Shown: positions 18,696 through 28,884 of the stretch, one piece after another
Position numbering within the stretch: the stretch's first letter is position 1
How the letters are laid out: each line of letters starts with the position of its first letter
From: Variovorax paradoxus
Lineage (GTDB): Bacteria > Pseudomonadota > Gammaproteobacteria > Burkholderiales > Burkholderiaceae_C
Length of the DNA stretch: 64,000 nucleotides
Direction of reading: 5' to 3'
Assembly (NCBI RefSeq): GCF_018614875.1
Contig: NZ_JAGGNW010000002.1
Location: 248,001 to 312,000, forward strand
Notes under the pieces: model-generated
Told to the model about the DNA's origin: nothing
The model's database searches: none
The model's input: the letters and a program-made list of their open reading frames with translations, nothing else
Made by a program: the position numbers and the translations under genes

Positions 18696-21569
18696 GTGAC
18701 CTCTACTTCTTCCAAGCCACACGACCTCCAGGCCCTCGACACGCTCACCGGCGGCGCCTTCACCGCGCCAACTTCGGGCGAGCGCGCCGCGCGCATCCGC
18801 GACTGGCTCGCGGGCAACCCCGCGCCCGAGCAGATGCAGGAAGTCTTCAAGGAGCTGAGCGGTCGCGACAAGGGCGCGGCGCGCCTGCTGCGCGAAAAGC
18901 TCGACGAACTCAAGCGCGCCAAGGGCCAGGAGGCCATTGCCGCCGAATGGGCGCAAAAGGCCGAGGCACTGCTGGCCCAGTCCAAGCTCAACATCGCCGA
19001 TGCGCTCGCCTGGCAGCGCGACGCCGCCAAGGCCGGTGCGCCCCTCTCGCGCGAGCCGCTGGCGGGTTTCAAGGTGCAATTGGCCGACCGCGTCAAGGGC
19101 ATCGAAGACCTGCAGCACCGTGCCCAGGTGCACCGCGAGGCCGCCGTGCTGCTGGCCCAGCGTTTCGAAGTGCTGTCGACCAAGGGCTGGCAGGACGCCC
19201 AGGCCGCCGAGGAATCGCTGCGCGCCGACGTGACCCACTGGCAGCAGCAGGCGGCCGACATCACGGCCGATGCCAACTGGAACAGCCTCGACGCCAGGTT
19301 TGCCCCGCAGCTCGAGTCGTCGAAGGCGCAATTGCTGGTCGTCTCCGATGCATTCCATGCCGCGCTGGCCCAGGCGCAGGCCGCGGCCGCCGACGCCGAG
19401 GCTCCTCTGCCGCCGGTGCCGGTGTGGGCTGACGAGCTACGCGCCGCGCGCGGCGAAGTGGTCGCGCCCAAGGCGGCGCCCGCCAAGCCCGCCGCGCCCA
19501 AGGTCGACCCGGCCGTGCGCGCAGCGGCGCAAGACGCCGTGCAGGCGGCCCTGGCCAAGCTCGAACAGGAAACCGCCGAAGGCCACGGCAAGGCCAGCGC
19601 AGGCGCGGCCGCCGCGCTGCGTGCGGTGCTGAAGGAACACGGCAAGCTGGTCGAGGCGCCGCTCGAAGCACGCGTGCATGCGGCGCTGGTCGCGGCCGGC
19701 GAACTCGAAGGCTGGCAGCGCTGGAGCGCCGACAAGGTGCGCGAAGACCTCGTCGCCAAGGCCGAAGGCCTGCTCAAACGCCCCGAAGGCCAGGCGCTCG
19801 GCGGCCGAAAGATGCAGGAAACGCTGCGTTCGCTGCGCGACCAGTGGAAGCAGGCCGACCAGGGCGGCGTGCCCAACCATGCGCTCTGGAAGCGCTTCGA
19901 CGAAGCCTGCAACGAAGCCCACAAGGTGGTGGAAGCCTGGCTCGAGAAGGTTCGCGCCGATGCGGCGGAGCATCGCGCCCACCGCGTGGCGCTGATCGAA
20001 GAAGTCAGGGCCTGGGCGGCCGAGCATGCCGCATCCTCCGACCTGAAGGCGCACAACCGCGCGCTGCATCAGTTTGCCGACCGCTGGCGCGATGCCGGCC
20101 ACGTGGGCGAGAAGATCTTCGCCGAACTGCAGCCGCAATGGAACGAAGCCTTCGGCGCCGCGCGCGCCCCCTTCGAGGCGGCGCAAAAGGCCAGCATCGA
20201 ACGGCGCCAGGCCATGATCGCGGAGGCCGCCGAGCTCGGCGCCCAGCCGATGCTGCGCATCGATGCCGTCAAGGCGCTGCAGCAGCGCTGGCAGGCCGAG
20301 GCCCAGGGCGTGCCGCTCGACCGCCGCCATGAACAGAAGCTGTGGGACGCATTCCGCGCACCCATCGACGAAGCCTTCAACCGCAAGACGGCCGAGCGCG
20401 AGAAGTCCGCTTCCGCCATGAGCGAGCACGATCGAAATGTGCTCGAGGCTTCCAAGGCGCTCGATGCGGCCAACGCCGGCGGCGACGTGCAGAAGATCCG
20501 CGCCGCCATCGCGCGGCTCGAAGCCGCGCTGCGCGGCGAGGCGCCTGCGCCTGTACCCGCCGCCGCGAAGCCCGAGCCCGAGGCTTCCAGCGAAGGCCCC
20601 TCTGCAGGTGCCACCGAAGTGGTCGCACCCGGACAGGCTGCCGCCGAATTCGGCGAAAGCGCCGAACAGGCACCGGGATCGAGCGATGCGGAAGCATTGC
20701 CCGGCACGCGCGCTCCGGCACATGCTGCCGCCAGCCCCGACCTCGTAGCGCCGGCCGACGGTGCCGACGCATCGGCGCGTTCCGACGGCCCGGCGCACGA
20801 AGATGGCGAAGCGGCCGTGGCCGAAGAAGCCAAGGAACCGGCTGCGCCGCCCAAGCCTGCCCCCAAGCCCGTGGTCGCCGTGCGCGGCGACGATCGTCCC
20901 GGAAACAAGAAGGCCGATGCCGTGCCCGCAGGCCGCGCAGGCGGCCGGTTCGGCGATCGGCGCGATGGCGCGCGTCCGGGGCCGGGCGGCCCTGGCCGCC
21001 CTGGCGATCGCGCAGCAGCGCCTCGTCCCGATGGCCGCGGCGACCGCGGTGCACCGGGCGGACGTTTCGGCGACCGTCCGCCTCGCTTCGAGGACCGCGG
21101 TCCGCGGCTCGGCGATGCGGCTTTCCGTGCCCAGCGCGAAGCGCTGGAGCGCGCCGACTTCGCGCTGCGCAAGCTGGCGGCCCAGGCCCATGGCGAGGCG
21201 CTGACGCAGGTGCTTGGCGCTTGGGAACAGCGCGACGCCTCGCGGCTGCCCAGCGTCCAGGAACTCGGGCGTGCGGTCACGCCCGCGGTGCGCAGCGGCT
21301 GGTCTCAGGCGGTCGGCTCGGCGCCCAAGGCCGCGCCCGATGAAGCAGCCGAAGCACTGCTGCGCCTCGAAATGGCCGCCGAAGTGCCGACGCCTGCCGA
21401 GCAACTCGATGCACGCCGCGCGCTGCAGCTCAAGCTGCTGACGAAGCGCGGCGATCCGGCGCCGGTCCAGACCTGGGGCCAGGATGCCGGCAAGGTGCTG
21501 GCTGCCGCGCACGATGCGGCCAGCGCGCGCCGGCTGCAGAACGCGTTGAAGGCCTTGCTGCGCAAGTAA
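18696..21569 (+). CDS. DUF349 domain-containing protein with RG-rich segment
   Basis: A 957-residue, mostly alpha-helical cytoplasmic protein with repeated DUF349 units, for example LREKLDELKRAKG and LRSLRDQWKQADQGGVPNHA. Residues about 630-760 are acidic and Pro/Ala-rich. A glycine/arginine-rich stretch follows (GGRFGDRRDGARPGPGG and similar, near residues 750-800), and then a helical C-terminus. The function of DUF349 is unresolved; the RG-rich part suggests RNA binding or condensate formation, by analogy only. The GTG at 18696 is preferred; an in-frame ATG at 18597 would add 33 residues that span the hairpin at 18641. Neither has a clear ribosome binding site. Confidence 0.85.
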   Translation: MTSTSSKPHDLQALDTLTGGAFTAPTSGERAARIRDWLAGNPAPEQMQEVFKELSGRDKGAARLLREKLDELKRAKGQEAIAAEWAQKAEALLAQSKLNIADALAWQRDAAKAGAPLSREPLAGFKVQLADRVKGIEDLQHRAQVHREAAVLLAQRFEVLSTKGWQDAQAAEESLRADVTHWQQQAADITADANWNSLDARFAPQLESSKAQLLVVSDAFHAALAQAQAAAADAEAPLPPVPVWADELRAARGEVVAPKAAPAKPAAPKVDPAVRAAAQDAVQAALAKLEQETAEGHGKASAGAAAALRAVLKEHGKLVEAPLEARVHAALVAAGELEGWQRWSADKVREDLVAKAEGLLKRPEGQALGGRKMQETLRSLRDQWKQADQGGVPNHALWKRFDEACNEAHKVVEAWLEKVRADAAEHRAHRVALIEEVRAWAAEHAASSDLKAHNRALHQFADRWRDAGHVGEKIFAELQPQWNEAFGAARAPFEAAQKASIERRQAMIAEAAELGAQPMLRIDAVKALQQRWQAEAQGVPLDRRHEQKLWDAFRAPIDEAFNRKTAEREKSASAMSEHDRNVLEASKALDAANAGGDVQKIRAAIARLEAALRGEAPAPVPAAAKPEPEASSEGPSAGATEVVAPGQAAAEFGESAEQAPGSSDAEALPGTRAPAHAAASPDLVAPADGADASARSDGPAHEDGEAAVAEEAKEPAAPPKPAPKPVVAVRGDDRPGNKKADAVPAGRAGGRFGDRRDGARPGPGGPGRPGDRAAAPRPDGRGDRGAPGGRFGDRPPRFEDRGPRLGDAAFRAQREALERADFALRKLAAQAHGEALTQVLGAWEQRDASRLPSVQELGRAVTPAVRSGWSQAVGSAPKAAPDEAAEALLRLEMAAEVPTPAEQLDARRALQLKLLTKRGDPAPVQTWGQDAGKVLAAAHDAASARRLQNALKALLRK

Positions 21570-21595
21570 GGCGCCAGCGTGCGTTCACGAGAAGG

Positions 21596-21618
21596 AGCCC
21601 GCCGCGTGCGGGCTTTTT
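21596..21618 (+). terminator. Intrinsic terminator after the DUF349 gene
   Basis: A 7-base stem (AGCCCGC-CGCGT-GCGGGCT) is followed directly by TTTT. It lies between the convergent DUF349 and GYD genes. Confidence 0.75.
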
Positions 21619-21631
21619 CATGTGCGCCAAC

Positions 21632-21925
21632 TCAAGGCAGCTTGGCCAGGATCTTGTCCATTTCCCCGGCGGTGTAGGCGCGCAGGGAGCGCGTGCGCAC
21701 ATTGCCCTGCATGGCGATAGCCAGATTGAATGCGGCCAGCGCCTGCTCATCCTGGGCCTCCAGCACACAGACTAAATCGCAGTCGCCCATGGTCCAGTAG
21801 ATATCGCGCATATTGACGCCGAGCTTTTGGGCTGTTTCCTTGGCGGCAGCGGCGCGCTTGGTAGTTTCCTTGACGCTTTGAATGCCCTTGTCCGTGAAGT
21901 TCAGCATACCGATATAGGTCACCAT
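21632..21925 (-). CDS. GYD-domain protein
   Basis: A 97-residue protein starting MVTYIGMLNFTDKGIQSVK, with an AGGAG ribosome binding site upstream. The fold is a small dimeric alpha-beta barrel of the GYD family, with conserved TMGDCDLVCVLEAQD. No catalytic function is established for the family. It is monocistronic, reads toward DUF349, and a palindromic site lies 163 bases upstream of its start. Confidence 0.85.
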   Translation of the reverse strand: MVTYIGMLNFTDKGIQSVKETTKRAAAAKETAQKLGVNMRDIYWTMGDCDLVCVLEAQDEQALAAFNLAIAMQGNVRTRSLRAYTAGEMDKILAKLP

Positions 21926-22087
21926 TTTTCGCTCCTGTGTTATCCACGGGGGACGAATCGCATGAAGCAATGCCGCCCCCGACGGCGACGCTTCACGTCA
22001 TCACGCGCGCAGCGATGCTGTGGAGGGAGATGGCGGCAGCGATGCTACGCCCGCAGACTGCAAAGGCAAGGCACCCCGCGACCAGCT

Positions 22088-22107
22088 CATACCCTGGACA
22101 GGGTATG
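22088..22107. promoter_or_regulatory. Perfect palindromic operator-like site
   Basis: Two perfect 9-base arms, CATACCCTG and CAGGGTATG, are separated by only GA. The loop is too short for a stable terminator hairpin and no U-run follows, so a dimeric DNA-binding protein site is more likely. It lies in the 233-base spacer upstream of the GYD gene and downstream of mtfA. The rest of the spacer shows nothing further. Confidence 0.5.
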
Positions 22108-22158
22108 CGGGCCGGCATCGTGCGCGTAAGCAAGGAAACGCAGATGCGATGGGCGAGA

Positions 22159-22950
22159 TCAGGCCTGTTCAGGCGTAAAGAACGCATCGAAGAGCACCAG
22201 CACAGCCGGAAAGTCACGGGCGAAGTTCGGACGGTTCACGAAGTAGGCCTCGCAGGCCACGGCGAAGAACTCGCTGATCGATGTTGCGCCGTAGTCGTCG
22301 AGCCACGGTGGCTCTGCGCCGAAGCGCTCGGCGAGGATGGTCTTCTCGCGAAAGTCTTCGTATGCGGGCTGCAGCACGGCGAGCCAGGCGACGCGGGATT
22401 CGCGCGCGCTGCGCTTGCCGGCAAAGCCGGCCGGCAGCGGCGGACAGCCGTCGGCATCGCCTGCACGCATGTCGATCTTGTGGGCGAACTCATGGATCAC
22501 TACGTTGTAGCCGCCAGCGCTTGTGATGCTGCTCGCGAGCACGTCCTGCCAGCTCAGCATCACCGGTCCGCGGTCCATGGCTTCGCCGGACACCACCTCG
22601 TCGTATTCGTGCACCACCTGCGCTTCGTCGACGATCTTTCGGCGCGCGACGACCTCGGACGGGTGCACCACGATGCCGACGAAATCGTCGTACCAGTCCA
22701 GCCCGCCCTTCAGGTTCAACACCGGCAGCACCGCTTGAGCGGCGATCGCCAGTGCAACCTCGTCGGTGATGACGAAGCCCTGGGTGCCATGGAATTCCTT
22801 GTCGCGCAGAAATTCGGCCGCCAGGATGCGCAGCCGTTGCTGCGCGGCGATGGGCAATGCGCCAAGGAAGGCGTAGCGCTCGAGCGTGGCGCGCCAGGCG
22901 GCTTCGGGAATCGGGGGCAGGGCGCGCAATCGGCGCAGCCACTTGAACAT
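22159..22950 (-). CDS. mtfA: Zinc-dependent peptidase MtfA
   Basis: A 263-residue soluble metallopeptidase of the MtfA (Mlc titration factor) family. The zinc site is HEFAHKID near residue 152, and the third ligand region SEFFAVACEAYF is near residue 230. In E. coli, MtfA binds the repressor Mlc and controls glucose uptake; whether it does so here is unknown. Only 3 bases separate it from lpxH. Confidence 0.9.
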   Translation of the reverse strand: MFKWLRRLRALPPIPEAAWRATLERYAFLGALPIAAQQRLRILAAEFLRDKEFHGTQGFVITDEVALAIAAQAVLPVLNLKGGLDWYDDFVGIVVHPSEVVARRKIVDEAQVVHEYDEVVSGEAMDRGPVMLSWQDVLASSITSAGGYNVVIHEFAHKIDMRAGDADGCPPLPAGFAGKRSARESRVAWLAVLQPAYEDFREKTILAERFGAEPPWLDDYGATSISEFFAVACEAYFVNRPNFARDFPAVLVLFDAFFTPEQA

Positions 22951-22953
22951 CGG

Positions 22954-23730
22954 CTAGCGCAGGTCGACGCGCTGTGCGCCGGCGGTGGAAAGGCAGAGCA
23001 GCTGCGCGCGCGGCGGCTGGGCCGCGGCATCCCAGTCGCTGAGCACCATGCGCTTGAGGCCGTCTCCCAGGTCGTGATCGGCGGGGCGGTGCGTGTGGCC
23101 GTGCACCAGCGTGCGTGCGCGCGCCTGCTGCAGCCACTGGCGCGCGGCGCCGCCGTCCACGTCGGCCCAGAGCGCCGACGGGTTGCGCTTGCGGTCTTCG
23201 CTTTGCGCACGCATCGAACGTGCGAGCGCGCGGCGCTCGGCCAGCGGCCTGGCCAGGAACGCGGCCTGCCATTCGGGCGTGCGCACCTGGGCGCGGAACT
23301 GGAGGTAGTCGGTGTCGTCCAGGCAAAGAATGTCGCCGTGGCTCAGCAGCCAGCGTTCGCCATGCAGCACCAGCACCGTGGGGTCGTCGAGCAGCGTCAA
23401 GCCGCATTGGGCGGCGAGCGCCGGGCCGACGAGGAAGTCGCGGTTGCCGTGCATGAAGTACACCGGCAGCCGTTCGGCCGTGCGGCGCAGCAGCTCGGCG
23501 CATTCGGCCTCGAAGCCGGGCAGGGCGGCTGCGTCGTCGCCCACCCACACTTCGAACAGGTCGCCCAGGATGATGAGCGCATCGGCCGGCGTGGTCTGCA
23601 GATAGCCCCGCCAGGCCTCGAAGGTGGCGGGCTCGTCGGCCTGCAGATGCAGGTCGGAAATCAGGTCGACGGTGCGCCACGCGGGCGGTGCGAGCAACTC
23701 CTTGAAAGCCGGATGTGCCGCCATGATCAT
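22954..23730 (-). CDS. lpxH: UDP-2,3-diacylglucosamine diphosphatase LpxH
   Basis: A 258-residue calcineurin-like hydrolase that makes lipid X in lipid A synthesis. The metal motifs are SDLHL near residue 25, GDLFE near residue 55, MHGNRDFLVG near residue 95 and HGHTHRPADH near residue 215. The start is uncertain (ATG at 23730 or 23724, both without a ribosome binding site). A repeat-like spacer separates it from ppiB. Confidence 0.94.
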   Translation of the reverse strand: MIMAAHPAFKELLAPPAWRTVDLISDLHLQADEPATFEAWRGYLQTTPADALIILGDLFEVWVGDDAAALPGFEAECAELLRRTAERLPVYFMHGNRDFLVGPALAAQCGLTLLDDPTVLVLHGERWLLSHGDILCLDDTDYLQFRAQVRTPEWQAAFLARPLAERRALARSMRAQSEDRKRNPSALWADVDGGAARQWLQQARARTLVHGHTHRPADHDLGDGLKRMVLSDWDAAAQPPRAQLLCLSTAGAQRVDLR

Positions 23731-23744
23731 TGGCGCACCCTTGG

Positions 23745-23812
23745 CGCTACGCGCCTTCCCGCCAAGCGGGAGCGAGCTTGCTTGGGGCGGCCCGGCGCTG
23801 CGCTCATGCGCG
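23745..23812. repeat. Intergenic repeat copy (GCCGGGCCGC-CCCAAG family)
   Basis: Read on the minus strand, the spacer contains GCGCCGGGCCGCCCCAAG, then a small inverted repeat around CCCGCTTGGCGGG, and ends in GGCGCGTAGCGCC. The core words GCCGGGCCGC, CCCAAG and GCGTAGCGC recur in the same order in the 55-base spacer between fhcD and fhcC (52077-52130). This suggests a dispersed host repeat. Confidence 0.55.
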
Positions 23813-23820
23813 TCTGCTCG

Positions 23821-24333
23821 TTATTCCGCGACGACCACGGCCTTCTCGATCACGACGTCCTCGAGCGGCACGTCGTCGTGAAAGCCCTTGCGGCCGGTCT
23901 TCACGGCCTTGATCTTGTCCACCACGTCGATGCCGCCGGTGACCTTGCCGAACACCGCGTAGCCCCAGCCCTGGGCCGAGGGGGCGGTGTGGTTCAGGAA
24001 GCCGTTGTCGGCCACGTTGATGAAGAACTGGGCGGTGGCCGAATGCGGCGCGCTCGTGCGGGCCATGGCCACGGTGTAGTTGTCGTTCTTGAGGCCGTTG
24101 TTGGCTTCGTTCTCGATTTCGGCGCCGGTGGGCTTCTGCTTCATGCCGGGCTCGAAGCCGCCGCCTTGCACCATGAAGCCCGGAATCACGCGATGGAACA
24201 CCGTGTTGTCGTAGTGACCGTTCTTCACATAGTTGACGAAGTTCTCGGCCGACTTCGGGGCCTTGGCGCTGTCGAGTTCGATCGTGATGACGCCGTAGTT
24301 CTTGATGTGCAGTTCGACTTTGGGGTTGCTCAT
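23821..24333 (-). CDS. ppiB: Peptidyl-prolyl cis-trans isomerase, cytoplasmic cyclophilin
   Basis: A 170-residue cyclophilin without a signal peptide. The active-site segments [13 protein letters not shown] and ATAQFFINV are intact. The ATG at 24333 has AAGGAAGGA upstream. It lies 31 bases after ppiA on the same strand, so two paralogues, one exported and one cytoplasmic, are co-transcribed. Confidence 0.94.
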   Translation of the reverse strand: MSNPKVELHIKNYGVITIELDSAKAPKSAENFVNYVKNGHYDNTVFHRVIPGFMVQGGGFEPGMKQKPTGAEIENEANNGLKNDNYTVAMARTSAPHSATAQFFINVADNGFLNHTAPSAQGWGYAVFGKVTGGIDVVDKIKAVKTGRKGFHDDVPLEDVVIEKAVVVAE

Positions 24334-24364
24334 GAGGGAGTCCTTCCTTCGGATGTTCGGAAAA

Positions 24365-24964
24365 TTACTTCGCCAGTGTGGCGGACTTGATGACGATGGG
24401 TTCGAGCGGCACGTTCTGCATGCCGCCCTTGCTGCCGGTTTGAACGGCGCGGATCTTGTCGACCACCTCGGTGCCCGCCACGACCCGGCCGAACACCGTG
24501 TAGCCGTAGCCGTCGGGGTTGGGCGCATTGAGCGAATCGTTGTTCTTCACGTTGATGAAGAACTGCGAGGTGGCCGAATTCGGATTGCCCGTGCGGGCCA
24601 TTGCAATTGTGTACCTGTCGTTCTTCAGGCCGTTGCCGGCTTCGAGCGGGATGGGCGCGCGCGTGGGTTTCTGTTGCATTTCGGCCGTGAAGCCGCCGCC
24701 CTGGATCATGAAGCCGTCGATCACGCGATGGAACACGGTGCCGTCGTAGTGCTTGTCCTTGACGTACTGCAGAAAGTTCTCGACCGTCTGGGGCGCCTTG
24801 GCCTGGTCGAGCTCGACCAGGATGTCGCCGGCCGAGGTGGCAAGCTTCACGCGCGGTCCGGGCTGCTGTGCATGGACGGCGCCCGCAAAAGCGAGCGAGG
24901 CCGCCAGCATGAGCGCGCCGCGGCGGCTGAAACGGGTGGACAGGAAAAGGGTTTGGATCGTCAA
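24365..24964 (-). CDS. ppiA: Peptidyl-prolyl cis-trans isomerase, exported cyclophilin
   Basis: A 199-residue cyclophilin with an N-terminal signal ([24 protein letters not shown]), so it works in the periplasm. The catalytic segment [13 protein letters not shown] and TSQFFINV are present. The TTG at 24964 has GGAG at good spacing and leaves the whole signal peptide intact, so it is preferred over the distant upstream ATG or the internal ATG (MLAASL) that would truncate the basic region. Confidence 0.92.
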   Translation of the reverse strand: MTIQTLFLSTRFSRRGALMLAASLAFAGAVHAQQPGPRVKLATSAGDILVELDQAKAPQTVENFLQYVKDKHYDGTVFHRVIDGFMIQGGGFTAEMQQKPTRAPIPLEAGNGLKNDRYTIAMARTGNPNSATSQFFINVKNNDSLNAPNPDGYGYTVFGRVVAGTEVVDKIRAVQTGSKGGMQNVPLEPIVIKSATLAK

Positions 24965-25039
24965 GGAGGGCTCCGTGTGCGAATGATGTGGGGCGCGGGC
25001 CGGGCAATGCAAGCTGCCGCGGCCGACGCGCTGCCGGCT

Positions 25040-25630
25040 TTACTTGCTGGCGCGGCCGACCGGTTTGCGAACGTCCGGCGGTGCCGAGGGCAGGGCCGCG
25101 GCATCGGCTTCGGCCTTGGACGTGAAGATCTGGCGGATCAACGAGAGCTTGGGCGCCACGCTGGCGGTGGTGCTGGCGAACTGCTGCGCCCGCACATATT
25201 CCTGGGCCGCCAGGCGCGCATAGACATCGCCGAGATTCTCGTGTGCGGTGGCGTAGTTGGGATTGAGCTTGAGCGCCTGTTCCAGCGCGGCGCGCGCCTG
25301 GTCGAACTTGCTCTGCGATGCGTAGAGCGCGGCCAGGTTGTTGTAGGGCTCGGACAGTTCCGGAAAATCCTGCGTCATCTGCGTGAACGCGGCGATGGCT
25401 TCGTCCTGCTTCTTCTGCTCGGTGAGGATCACGCCGCGCAGAAAGCGCATCTGCGGGTCGCGCGGCTTGCCGGCAATGTAGGCATCGGCCTTGGCGAGCG
25501 CCTCGTTCGACTTGCCCTGGCGCAGCAACTGGTTGACGGCGTCGTAGTCGTTGGCGTAGGCAGCGGAACCCCACAGGCTGAAGAGCAGTGCGAAGGCGAT
25601 GGAGAGTTTGGAGAACGCGACGTGCTTCAT
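25040..25630 (-). CDS. Exported TPR-repeat protein
   Basis: A 196-residue protein with signal peptide (KLSIAFALLFSLWGSAAYA|ND) and about four TPR units, such as NQLLRQGKSNEALAKADAYI and PYNNLAALYASQSKFDQARAALEQAL. It probably acts as a periplasmic scaffold. It is the first gene of the TPR-ppiA-ppiB-lpxH-mtfA run and is divergent from cysS. The 192-base spacer to cysS holds a TATACT -10-like element at 25698-25703 facing cysS. Confidence 0.86.
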   Translation of the reverse strand: MKHVAFSKLSIAFALLFSLWGSAAYANDYDAVNQLLRQGKSNEALAKADAYIAGKPRDPQMRFLRGVILTEQKKQDEAIAAFTQMTQDFPELSEPYNNLAALYASQSKFDQARAALEQALKLNPNYATAHENLGDVYARLAAQEYVRAQQFASTTASVAPKLSLIRQIFTSKAEADAAALPSAPPDVRKPVGRASK

Positions 25631-25822
25631 GAAGCCTCGGCAGGGTTGGGAAATGCGGGGCTCGAAAACACCCGGAATGCACACGGCAGCAGCCGTTTAT
25701 ACTGCGGTGCATTGTAGCCGAGGGGCCATGTCCAACCCCTCGTGGCCACTGTCCCGTCACCCCTGAAATACACCGTCGTTCGCCCGTACCGCACGAGCGC
25801 GAAGCGACGCTTTCCGAGCCTC

Positions 25823-27199
25823 ATGAGTCTGCGCATCTACAACACGCTTTCGCGTGAACTGGAGGAGTTCTCCCCATTGCAACCGGGCCGGGTGCGCATG
25901 TACGTGTGCGGCATGACGGTCTATGACCTCTGCCATCTGGGCCATGCCCGTTCGATGATCGCATTCGACCTCGTGCAGCGCTGGCTCAAGGTCAGCGGTC
26001 ATGCCGTGACCTACGTGCGCAACATCACCGACATCGACGACAAGATCATTCGCCGCGCCGTCGAGAACGGCGAGACGATCCGCTCGCTCACCGACCGCAT
26101 GATCGACGCGCTGCACGAAGATGCCGATGCGCTCGGCATCGAGCGGCCCACCCACGAACCCCGCGCCACCGACTTCATCCCGCAGATGCTGTCGATGATC
26201 GGCACGCTCGAGAAGAAGGGCCTGGCCTATCGCGCGGACAACGGCGACGTGAACTACGCCGTGCGCAAGTTCCCGGGCTACGGCAAGCTCAGCGGCAAGT
26301 CCATCGACGAACTGCACGCGGGCGAGCGCGTGGCCGTGCTCGACGGCAAGGACGATCCGCTCGACCCCGTGCTCTGGAAGAGCGCCAAGGCAAGCGAACC
26401 CGAAGAAGTGAAGTGGGCCAGCGAGTTCGGCCCGGGCCGTCCGGGCTGGCATATCGAGTGCTCGGCCATGGCCTGCGAGCTGCTGGGCGAAACGCTCGAC
26501 ATCCATGGCGGCGGCGAAGACCTGCAGTTCCCGCACCACGAAAACGAAATTGCGCAGAGCGAAGGCGCAACCGGCAAGCCGCTGGCCAACTACTGGATGC
26601 ACAACGGCTTCATCGTGACCGATAACGAGAAGATGTCCAAGAGCCTCGGCAACTTCTTTCTCATCCGCGACGTGCTCAAGAAGTACGACGCCGAAACCAT
26701 CCGCTTCTTCGTCGTGCGGGCGCACTATCGCCGCCCGCTCAACTACAGCGACGTGCATCTGGACGACGCCCGCGCTTCGCTCAAGCGGCTGTACACGGCG
26801 CTCGACCTGGTCGCGCCGCAGCCGCTGGCCATCGACTGGAGCGACCCGTATGCGGCGCGCTTCAAGGCTGCGATGGACGAGGACTTTGCAACGCCCGAAG
26901 CCGTCGCCGTGCTGTTCGATCTGGCGGGCGAGGTGAACCGCACCCGGTCGCCCGCGCAGGCCGGGCTGCTGAGGGTGCTCGGCGGGTGCCTGAACATCCT
27001 GCAGGACGATCCGACGCGCTTCCTGCGCGCGGGCACCACGCTGGACGAAGCCACCATCCAGGCGCAGATCGATGCGCGCGCGGCCGCCAAGGCGGCGAAG
27101 AATTTCGCCGAGGCCGACCGCATCCGCAACGACCTTCTGGCGCAGGGTATCGTGCTCAAGGATTCGCCCACCGGCACAACCTGGGCCGCAGCGCAGTGA
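25823..27199 (+). CDS. cysS: Cysteinyl-tRNA synthetase
   Basis: A 458-residue class I synthetase. The zinc cysteine and HIGH-like motif are seen in [18 protein letters not shown], and KMSKSLGNF is the second ATP motif. The ATG at 25823 ([16 protein letters not shown]) matches the family start; the longer in-frame start at 25742 adds an unlikely leader. The stop overlaps or abuts the DNA glycosylase gene. Confidence 0.97.
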   Translation: MSLRIYNTLSRELEEFSPLQPGRVRMYVCGMTVYDLCHLGHARSMIAFDLVQRWLKVSGHAVTYVRNITDIDDKIIRRAVENGETIRSLTDRMIDALHEDADALGIERPTHEPRATDFIPQMLSMIGTLEKKGLAYRADNGDVNYAVRKFPGYGKLSGKSIDELHAGERVAVLDGKDDPLDPVLWKSAKASEPEEVKWASEFGPGRPGWHIECSAMACELLGETLDIHGGGEDLQFPHHENEIAQSEGATGKPLANYWMHNGFIVTDNEKMSKSLGNFFLIRDVLKKYDAETIRFFVVRAHYRRPLNYSDVHLDDARASLKRLYTALDLVAPQPLAIDWSDPYAARFKAAMDEDFATPEAVAVLFDLAGEVNRTRSPAQAGLLRVLGGCLNILQDDPTRFLRAGTTLDEATIQAQIDARAAAKAAKNFAEADRIRNDLLAQGIVLKDSPTGTTWAAAQ

Positions 27200-27216
27200 A
27201 CGGAACCACCAACCCC

Positions 27217-27867
27217 ATGCCCGCATCCAGGAAATCGAGCGTCCAGATCTTCACGCCCGACTATTGGGAAGAGGCGTGCAGGCACCTGGCCAGGAAAGAC
27301 CGCGTGATGAAGCGGCTGATTCCGAAATTCGGCGATGCCTGCCTCGAATCGCGTGGCGACGCTTTCACCACGCTCGCGCGAAGCATCGTGGGCCAGCAGA
27401 TTTCCGTGAAGTCCGCGCAATTGGTGTGGGACAAGTTTGCTGCACTGCCGCGCAAGATGACGCCGGGCAACGTGCTCAAGCTCAAGGTCGACGACATGCG
27501 CGGGGCAGGGCTGTCGGCGCGCAAGGTCGAGTACCTGGTCGACCTGGCCATTCATTTCGATTCGGGCGCCGTGCACGTCGACGCCTGGAAGGACATGTCG
27601 GACGAGCTCATCATCGATGAACTCGTTGCCATTCGCGGCATCAGCCGCTGGACGGCCGAAATGTTCCTCATCTTTCACCTGATGCGCCCCAATGTGCTGC
27701 CGGTCGATGACCTGGGCCTGCTCAACGGCATCAGCGTGAACTATTTTTCGGGCGATCCGGTAAGCCGCAGCGATGCCCGCGACGTCGCCGTGGCCTGGAC
27801 CCCGTATTGCAGCGTGGCGACTTGGTATATTTGGCGATCGCTCGACCCGGTACCGGTCGCATATTGA
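27217..27867 (+). CDS. DNA-3-methyladenine glycosylase, HhH-GPD family
   Basis: A 216-residue base-excision glycosylase. The helix-hairpin-helix is in [17 protein letters not shown] and the catalytic Asp follows in [11 protein letters not shown]. It removes alkylated purines. An upstream GTG at 27196 overlaps the cysS stop and is an alternative start that adds 7 residues. Confidence 0.91.
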   Translation: MPASRKSSVQIFTPDYWEEACRHLARKDRVMKRLIPKFGDACLESRGDAFTTLARSIVGQQISVKSAQLVWDKFAALPRKMTPGNVLKLKVDDMRGAGLSARKVEYLVDLAIHFDSGAVHVDAWKDMSDELIIDELVAIRGISRWTAEMFLIFHLMRPNVLPVDDLGLLNGISVNYFSGDPVSRSDARDVAVAWTPYCSVATWYIWRSLDPVPVAY

Positions 27868-27883
27868 ACAACAGGAGAAGACG

Positions 27884-28864
27884 TTGGCGAAACGAACCTT
27901 CCTCGACTTCGAGCAGCCCATTGCTGAACTCGAAACAAAGATCGAAGAACTGCGCTATGTACAGACCGAATCGGCGGTCGACATCTCGGAGGAAATCGAC
28001 CAGCTCGGCAAGAAAAGCCAGCAGCTCACCAAAGACATCTACAGCGACCTGACGCCCTGGCAGATCACCAAGATCGCGCGGCATCCGGAGCGGCCCTACA
28101 CGCTCGACTACGTCAACGAGATCTTCACCGACTTCGTCGAACTGCACGGCGACCGGCATTTTTCCGACGACCTCTCCATTGTGGGCGGCCTTGCGCGCTT
28201 CAACGGCACGCCGTGCATGGTGCTCGGCCACCAGAAGGGGCGCGACACCAAGGAGCGCACCGCGCGCAACTTCGGCATGAGCAAGCCCGAGGGTTACCGC
28301 AAGGCCCTGCGCCTCCTGAAGACGGCCGAGAAGTTCAAGCTGCCGGTCTTCACCTTCGTCGACACGCCCGGCGCCTATCCGGGCATCGATGCCGAGGAGC
28401 GCGGCCAGTCCGAAGCCATCGGCCGCAACATCTTCGAAATGGCGCAGCTCGAAGTGCCGATCATCGTCACCATCATCGGCGAAGGCGGCTCCGGCGGCGC
28501 GCTGGCGATTTCGGTGGGCGATCAGCTCGTGATGCTGCAGTATTCGATCTATTCGGTCATCAGCCCTGAAGGCTGCGCCTCCATTCTCTGGAAGACCAGC
28601 GACAAGGCGCAGGAAGCGGCCGATGCCCTCGGCATTACCGCGCACCGCCTGAAGGCGCTGGGCCTGGTCGACAAGATCGTGAACGAGCCGGTCGGCGGCG
28701 CGCACCGCGACCATCGCCAGATGGCCGCTTTCCTCAAGCGCGCGCTCAACGACGCCTTCCGCCAGGTCAGCGACCTGAAACCCAAGGAACTGCTCGAGCG
28801 CCGCTACGAACGCCTGCAGAGCTACGGCCGCTTCAACGACACCAAGGCCGACACCGGCAGGTAA
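27884..28864 (+). CDS. accA: Acetyl-CoA carboxylase carboxyltransferase, alpha subunit
   Basis: A 326-residue subunit that transfers carboxyl from biotin to acetyl-CoA in fatty acid synthesis. Conserved [18 protein letters not shown] and the [11 protein letters not shown] oxyanion segment are visible. The start is a TTG (TTGGCGAAACG) with AGGAGA 8 bases upstream. It follows the glycosylase gene by 16 bases. Confidence 0.97.
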   Translation: MAKRTFLDFEQPIAELETKIEELRYVQTESAVDISEEIDQLGKKSQQLTKDIYSDLTPWQITKIARHPERPYTLDYVNEIFTDFVELHGDRHFSDDLSIVGGLARFNGTPCMVLGHQKGRDTKERTARNFGMSKPEGYRKALRLLKTAEKFKLPVFTFVDTPGAYPGIDAEERGQSEAIGRNIFEMAQLEVPIIVTIIGEGGSGGALAISVGDQLVMLQYSIYSVISPEGCASILWKTSDKAQEAADALGITAHRLKALGLVDKIVNEPVGGAHRDHRQMAAFLKRALNDAFRQVSDLKPKELLERRYERLQSYGRFNDTKADTGR

Positions 28865-28884
28865 ACAAGCAAGCGCGCTGCTCC

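Noticed and set aside
21937..24390. An 817-codon plus-strand open frame across mtfA, lpxH and ppiB
   Set aside because: Three recognised genes with intact active sites lie on the other strand; the frame has no motif or ribosome binding site.
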